A program made the position numbers and the translations under genes. 64,000 bases of DNA from Tethya wilhelma (Eukaryota; Porifera; Demospongiae; Tethyida; Tethyidae): assembly GCA_964030475.1 (NCBI GenBank), contig CAXIPT010000003.1, positions 313,719 to 377,718 of the forward strand. The letters are read 5' to 3'. Below the pieces are notes generated by a model, which did no database searches, was not told where the DNA came from, and saw nothing but the letters and a program-made list of their open reading frames with translations. Positions within the stretch are counted from its first letter, which is position 1; each line of letters starts with the position of its first letter. This document shows positions 58,346 through 64,000 of this stretch, in pieces.

Positions 58346-59760
58346 AGGGAGTATATTTAAATGATAGCTGTATGTGATTGAGAGATCCTTACCTCAGGAC
58401 AGCATACACCATTGAAGATGGCCTCCATACTTAAGTGTGTGTGTTGTGGAGAGAATAATTATAATTATAAAAGCTAGTCATGAGTGAATATTTAAATAAG
58501 TATGAGTGATTGACAGTTCTTACCTTGCCACTTACAATCAACTCTTCTGAATCAATGTGTCCACAGTAGCAAGAATGATGAATATAAAAATATAACACTT
58601 GCTGTGTATTGACAAGTCCTTACCTCACTTCCAACAGTGTGTGTGTTGTACAGAGACCAATTAAATAAGACTGATGGTATAAGTGTTGTATGAGATTGAG
58701 AGATCCTTACCATAGGACACACAGATTGACTGCCATAACTCATAAGTGTGTGTATGTCAGAGTGTTTAAAATAACAGCTGAGTCATCCACACAAGATGGT
58801 TCCAACTCAGTGTACATATAGCAAAAGAATGCTGAGCTACAATTATTGCAAACAACTGACAAATCCTTATCTCACAAGACAGACCACTTCAGTACCTCAA
58901 CAGTGTGTGCATAATATTGTAGTTTTAAATAACAAGGCTAATAATTATGTGATTGACTGTCCTTACCTCATAACAGACACACAAAGATGACTTCAACAGT
59001 GTGTGTTGCACAGAGAAAGTTCAAATAACAAGACTAAGTAATAGTTGTATGTGATAATCTCTGTACAACATACACACACTGTTGAGTGTAAAAGTCCTTT
59101 TGTGTGTCTGTCATGAGGTAAGGATTGTCAATAACATGGTTATGATAGCTGGAAGTGATTGACAATGTTTACCTCACAAGATGGTTTCCATAACTCCACA
59201 GTACATGTAACAAGTATGAGTGACTGACAGGTCTTACTCTATCACTTGGAGACTCACAATTAACTGATCCATGCCTACATAACAAGAATGAATGAATGAC
59301 AATAATTATTGTAGTTTACAAGTCCTTACCTCACAAACATGTACACCACTGCAATAACTCAACAGTGTGTGTGTGTTGTACAGAGAATGTTTCAACAAGG
59401 CTAATAGCAGCTGTCTTTTGAGAGCTCCTTACCTCAGAGTAGACACACACAAGAGGACTTCCTTAGCTCAAATCAGTGTGTGCATGTTGGAGAGTTAAAT
59501 AACAAGACTGATAGATGTGTGTGTGTGTGTGTGTGATTGAGAGATCCTTACCCGCTCAGAGTAGACACACACAAGAGGACTTCCATAACTCAGATCAGTG
59601 TGTGCACGTTTATTTAAATAACAAGACTAAGGGACATGTGATTGAGAGATCCTTACCTCAGGACAGACATGTACACAAGCACACTGAGCACTTCCATAAC
59701 TCAGTGTGTGTATGTAAAGTATTTCAAATGAGTGGACAGTTCTTACCTATCGTAGAATAA
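58138..59760 (-). repeat. Degenerate ~100-bp repeats with donor-like GAG|GTAAGG motifs
   Basis: About 14 irregular copies on the minus strand. Each combines a CACACACTGTTGAG-like stretch, often an ATGGAAGTC.. word, and ends ..CTGAG|GTAAGG. Positions of the plus-strand complement CCTTACCTC include 58265, 58387, 58618, 58963, 59327, 59428 and 59650. No continuous coding sequence can be built with confidence. Confidence 0.6.
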
Positions 59761-59837
59761 AATGACAGTTGAGAACAAATGAGTCTTCATTGGCTAAATT
59801 CTGTGAGTGAGCACTATTGTCAACGAATCAAAAAATA

Positions 59838-61872
59838 AATGGTAAAATGAAACATACAAGAAACTTACATCTAGAGGTGTGGCTTCAGTTCCATTTCAGG
59901 ACGACAGTCTTAGACTGCTTTAGTAGCTAGCTAGAAGACAAAATACATGGCAAAATGAAACATACAAGAAACTTACAGCCAGAGAAGTGGCTTCAGTTCC
60001 ATTTCAGGACGACAGTCTTAGACTGCTTTAGTAGCTAGCTAGAAGACAAAATACATGGCAAAATGAAACATACGAAAAACTTACAGCCAGAGAAGTGGCT
60101 TCAGTTCCATTTCAGGACGATAGGCTTAGACTGCTTCAGTAGCTAGCTAGAAGTCAAGATACATGGCGAAATAAAATATACAAAAAACTCACAGCTAGAG
60201 AAGTGGCTTCAGTTCCATTTCAGGACAACGAGTCTTAGACTGCTTCAGTAGCTAGCTTGAAGTCAAAATACATGCCAAAATGAAATAATATGAGAAACTT
60301 ACAGCTAGAGAAGTGTCTTCAGTTTCATTTCAGGACGACAGTCTTAGACTGCTTCAGTAGCTAGCTAGAAGACAAAATACATGGCAAAATGAAACAATAT
60401 GAGAAACTTACAGCTAGAGAAGTGTCTTCAGTTCCATTTCAGGACGACAGTCTAAAACTGCTTTAGTAGCTAGCTAGAAGACAAAGTACATGGCAAAATG
60501 AAACATACAAGAAACTTACAGCTAGACAAGTGGCTTCAATTCTATTTCAGGACGACAGTCTCAGGCTGCTTTAGTAAATAGCTTCAAAACAAAATACATG
60601 GCAAAATAAAACATACGAGAAACTTACAGCTAGAGAAGTGGCTTCAGTTCCATTTCAGGACGACAGTCTCAGACTGCTTCAGTAGCTAGCTTGAAGTCAA
60701 AATACCTGGCAAAATGAAACAATATGAAAAACTTACAGCTAGAGAAGTGTCTTCAGTTTCATTTCAGGACGACAGTCTTAGACTGCTTCAGTAGCTAGCT
60801 AGAAGACAAAATACATGGCAAAATGAAACAATATGAAAAACTTACAGCTAGAGAAGTGTCTTCAGTTTCATTTCAGGACGACAGTCTTAGACTGCTTCAG
60901 TAGCTAGCTTGAAGACAAAATACATGGCAAAATGAAACATACAAGAAACTCACAGGTAGAGAAGTGGCTTCAGTTCCATTTCAGGACAACGAGTCTTAGA
61001 CTGCTTCAGTAGCTAGCTTGAAGTCAAAATACATGCCAAAATGAAATAATATGAGAAACTTACAGCTAGAGAAGTGTCTTCAGTTCCATTTCAGGACGAC
61101 AGTCTTAGACTACTTCAGTAGCTAGCTAGAAGACAAAATACATGGCAAAATGAAACATACGAGAAACTCACAGCTAGACAAGTGGCTTCAGTTCCATTTC
61201 AAAACGACGACAGTCTTAGACCGCTTCAGTAGCTAGCTTGAAGACAAAATACATGGCAAAATGAAACAATATGAGAAACTCACAGCTAGAGAAGTGTCTT
61301 CAGTTCCATTTCAGGACGACAGTCTTTGACTGCTTCAGTAGCTAGCTAGAAGACAAAATACATGACAAAATGAAACATACGAGAAACTTACAGCTAGAGG
61401 TGTGGCTTCAATTCTATTTCTAGTCGACAGTCTTAGACTGCTTCAGTAGCTAGCTTGAAGTCAAAAATAGATGGAAAAATGAAACATACGAGAAACTTAC
61501 AGCTAGAGAAGTGGCTTCAATTCCATTTCAGGACGACGAGTCTTAGACTGCTTCAGTAGATAGCTAGAAGACAAAATATATGGCAAAATGAAACATACGA
61601 GAAACTTACAGCTAGAGGTGTGGCTTCAATTCTATTTCTGGACGACAGTCTCAGACTGCTTCAGTAGCTAGCTTGATGTCAAAATACATAGCAAAATGAA
61701 ACATACGAGAAGCTCATAGCTAGAGAAGTGGCTTCAGTTCCATTTCAGGACAACGAGTCTTAGACTGCTTCAGTAGCTAACTTGAAGACAAAATACATGG
61801 CAAAATGAAACATACAAGAAAACTCACAGCTAGACAGACAAGTGGCTTCAGTTCCATTTCAGAACGACGTTC
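59838..61872 (-). repeat. Tandem array, ~19 copies of a ~108-bp unit
   Basis: Copies of the landmark GTGGCTTCAGTTCCATTTCA recur every ~105-114 bp from 59879 to 61843. On the minus strand every unit carries a TTTGTCTTCTAG acceptor-like motif, a ~60-nt core with ATGGAACTGAAGCCACTT, and AGCT|GTAAGT (donor-like). In most units the core hits TAG after seven codons. The last unit (near 61848) has four extra bases and reads MELKPLVCLA up to |GTGAGT. Confidence 0.85.
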
Positions 61873-62600
61873 TGTAGTGTGTGTGTGATCGAGAAACAGT
61901 AAAACAACTGGAGTAGATGAGTGAGAGTCCATACCTCGGGACAGAGATATGAGCAACCTGGAGTGGGTTGGTGCAGCCATTTATTTCCACCGATTGTTCT
62001 GTTGCTTTCCCTAGATGACAAGATCTCAAAATAGTGTGTGCATGAAAACAGTTTGTGAACAACTGGAGTGTGTGATTGAGAGTCCATACCTTGCTAGAGA
62101 GACACACAGAAGATGGCTTCTACAGCTCAACAGTGTGTGCATGTAGAGAGTAGAGAGCATTTAAAGATAGTTGTGAGTGTTTGAGAGATCCTTACCTTAA
62201 GAAAGATACTCAAGATGACTTCCATAACTCAACAGTGTGTGTATGTTGTAGAGAGAACATTTAAAATCATAAGGTTGGAGATTGACAAGGCAGTGGTAAA
62301 ATGAACCAAGACACTTCATTAGAATTAGGCAGTGCCAATCAGTTCCACTCCAAGACAAAGGTGTTCAACCTATATAAACCTGCATGTGCAAGACAGACCT
62401 TGTATTAATACAGAATATTAACTTTACTGATCTCTCTCTCTTTCAAATCATGCTCAGTGCCATGAGGCTAAGAGCGCGTGTGTGCATAACTAGAACCAAG
62501 CTTTTGTAGGTAGAGTCTTCGATCCTTCAGACTAAGACATCACAAGCTATAGGGAGAGAGAGAGAAAAGAGCAGTAAATAAATATATCACACAATATAGA
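61873..62600. other. Transition region right of the 108-bp array
   Basis: Three further copies of the donor-like repeat type (near 61930, 62085 and 62190), then AT-rich DNA with no recognisable gene. Confidence 0.4.
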
Positions 62601-62604
62601 CAAA

Positions 62605-62850
62605 ATAGAGACATGTGTTCCAAGGGGGCACACCTTGGAAGGGGACCGGTATAAACAATGTGGGGACCGGTTAATTAGTGCATTGTGTTCCAAGGGGGTA
62701 CACCTTGGGGGGAGAGTGGTGGTTGAAATGTGTTCCGAGGGGGTACACCTTGGAAGGGGACCGGTATAAAATGATAATGTGGGGGACCGGTTAGTTAGTG
62801 CATTGCGTTCCAAGGGGGCACATCTTGGGGGGAGACAAATTGTGTTGAAT
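62605..62850. repeat. Short GC-rich tandem repeats
   Basis: Four copies of GTTCCAAGGGGGyACAyCTTGG in ~245 bp, alternately followed by AAGGGGACCGGT and GGGGAGA. Each contains a CCAAGG/CCTTGG inverted pair, so it could fold as a hairpin. Confidence 0.7.
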
Positions 62851-62939
62851 TGGCATACAGTATTATTGTTGTACATGCATACAGTTGATTGGTGCGTCAC
62901 ATACATACATACATACACACGGTGACTTGACATATCTAA

Positions 62940-64000
62940 CTCAGATGCAAACCATTGTCTTTCAGAGTAGTATACATATTCCAGACACTGGTTCAGTTGA
63001 AACGATATCATAGTTACACTTTGGGAGCTCAGCTCAGACAAGGTAGTAACTTTAGAAATGGCTTCAGACACAGTTCCGTTTACGTCACTTCAGCTCCTAT
63101 ACCTGACTACTAGCATTTTCGCCCGGCATTGGGAGCTATGCGAAGCTAGACAGTATACTAGTGAAGACAATAGTCGACTTCCTAATCAGATCACACACAC
63201 ACACACACACATACACACACACACACACACGTATATACATATATCAGGACCGGCAGAACCGGTCTGGTTGGTCCGGAGAAAACCGGACCACTTTTTTACG
63301 TGAAATCGGTTATGGTTGTCAACGTTTACTGGTAATGATCGTCAATGTTAGAAATTAGCTTCTGGAAATCGTGGCAGAGTCAGCAGCAAGAGCGTTCAAG
63401 TTATTATACGAGTAGTATACATTCCAGACACTGGTTGAAACAAAATCATAGTTACACTTTGGGAGCTCAGCTCAGACAAGGTAGTAACTTTAGAAATGGC
63501 TTCAGACACAGTGCTGTTTACATTCACTTCAGCTCCTATACCTGACTACTGCCAGGCATTGGGAGCTATATGCGAAGCTAGTTAGTATACTAGCGACCGG
63601 TCCGGTTGGTCCGGCGAAACCGGACCACTTTTTTACGTGAAATCGGTTATGGTCGTCAACGTTTACTGGTAATGATCGTCAACGTTAGAAATTAGCTTCT
63701 GGAAATCGTGGCAGAGTCAGCAGCAAGAGCGTTCAAGTTATTATACGAGTAGTATACATTCCAGACACTGGTTGAAACAAAATCATAGTTACACTTTGGG
63801 AGCTCAGCTCAGACAAGGTAGTAACTTTAGAAATGGCTTCAGACACAGTTCCGTATACATTCACACAGCTCTTATACCTGACTACTGCCAGGCATTGGGA
63901 GCTATGCGAAGCTAGACAGTATACTAGCGACCGGACCACTTTTTTACGTGAAATCGGTTATGGTCGTCAACGTTTACTGGTAATGATCGTCAACGTTAGA
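62940..64000. repeat. Longer tandem repeats (~340-440 bp), running off the window
   Basis: Three copies of a unit containing CCAGACACTGGTT, CACTTTGGGAGCTCAGCTC, GAAATGGCTTCAGACACAG and ACTTTTTTACGTGAAATCGG, starting near 62970, 63411 and 63750. The first copy has an added (CA)n block. The third continues past the window end. Confidence 0.8.

Noticed and set aside
59838..61872. CRISPR array
   Set aside because: The units are tandem copies of one ~108-bp sequence without unique spacers, in a eukaryotic genome.
61777..62107. Short minus-strand ORFs at the right end of the 108-bp array
   Set aside because: They run through donor-like motifs and repeat boundaries and match no family I know; kept as repeat-derived.

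Overview
This is an animal genome window that most resembles a demosponge such as Amphimedon. Its genes are intron-poor but keep canonical GT..AG introns, the intergenic DNA is AT-rich and full of (CA)n/(AG)n tracts, and it mixes conserved metazoan genes (ANAPC11, a bubblegum-type acyl-CoA synthetase, 5-prime pieces of frataxin) with large multidomain proteins of the innate-immune-receptor type. Taxonomy is inferred from content only. Assembly gaps (n) occur at 33052, 37190, 38687-38702 and 43077.

Layout. (1) 1-35.6 kb, plus strand: a tandem cluster of paralogs with the ground plan CARD-like N-terminal domain, optional middle domain, fibronectin type III (FN3) repeats, a P-loop GTPase of the AIG1/septin-like kind, a Cys/His cluster and a helical tail. 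Gene 1 (1-3873) is cut by the window edge. Gene 2 (5014-14563, one intron) is about 3016 aa, with 16 FN3 repeats and a region resembling the stonustoxin-like (SNTX, MACPF-like) family. Gene 3 (17814-22858, one intron) has 3 FN3. Gene 4 (24916-30041, four exons) carries the same CARD exon spliced to a Roc-COR-like GTPase and a complete subtilisin-like (S8) domain. Gene 5 (30893-35634) is disrupted.

(2) 15.3-17.8, 23.1-24.9 and 36.2-38.5 kb: copies of one segmental duplication carrying the 5-prime end of a frataxin gene (minus strand) back to back with the CARD-gene upstream region. The third copy is arranged as a large inverted repeat and ends at an assembly gap.

(3) 38.8-51.6 kb: unrelated genes. 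These are the 5-prime part of an ACSBG-type acyl-CoA synthetase (minus, nine exons, broken by the gap), ANAPC11 (two exons) and a beta-helix plus multi-pass membrane protein (two exons). Several introns here end in simple repeats that form the 3-prime splice site.

(4) 51.8-57.7 kb, minus strand: two more intronless CARD-FN3-GTPase paralogs. One has Lys replaced by Arg in the P-loop and lacks the Cys/His cluster.

(5) 58-64 kb: no conventional gene seen. It holds a degenerate ~100-bp repeat zone, a ~19-copy array of a ~108-bp unit with a splice-donor-like motif in each copy, and longer tandem repeats to the window end.

Working hypothesis: the CARD/FN3/GTPase genes, the SNTX-like member and the CARD-Roc-COR-subtilisin member form a fast-evolving cytosolic sensor/effector family that diversifies by segmental duplication and exon capture. 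No function is demonstrated by the sequence alone.
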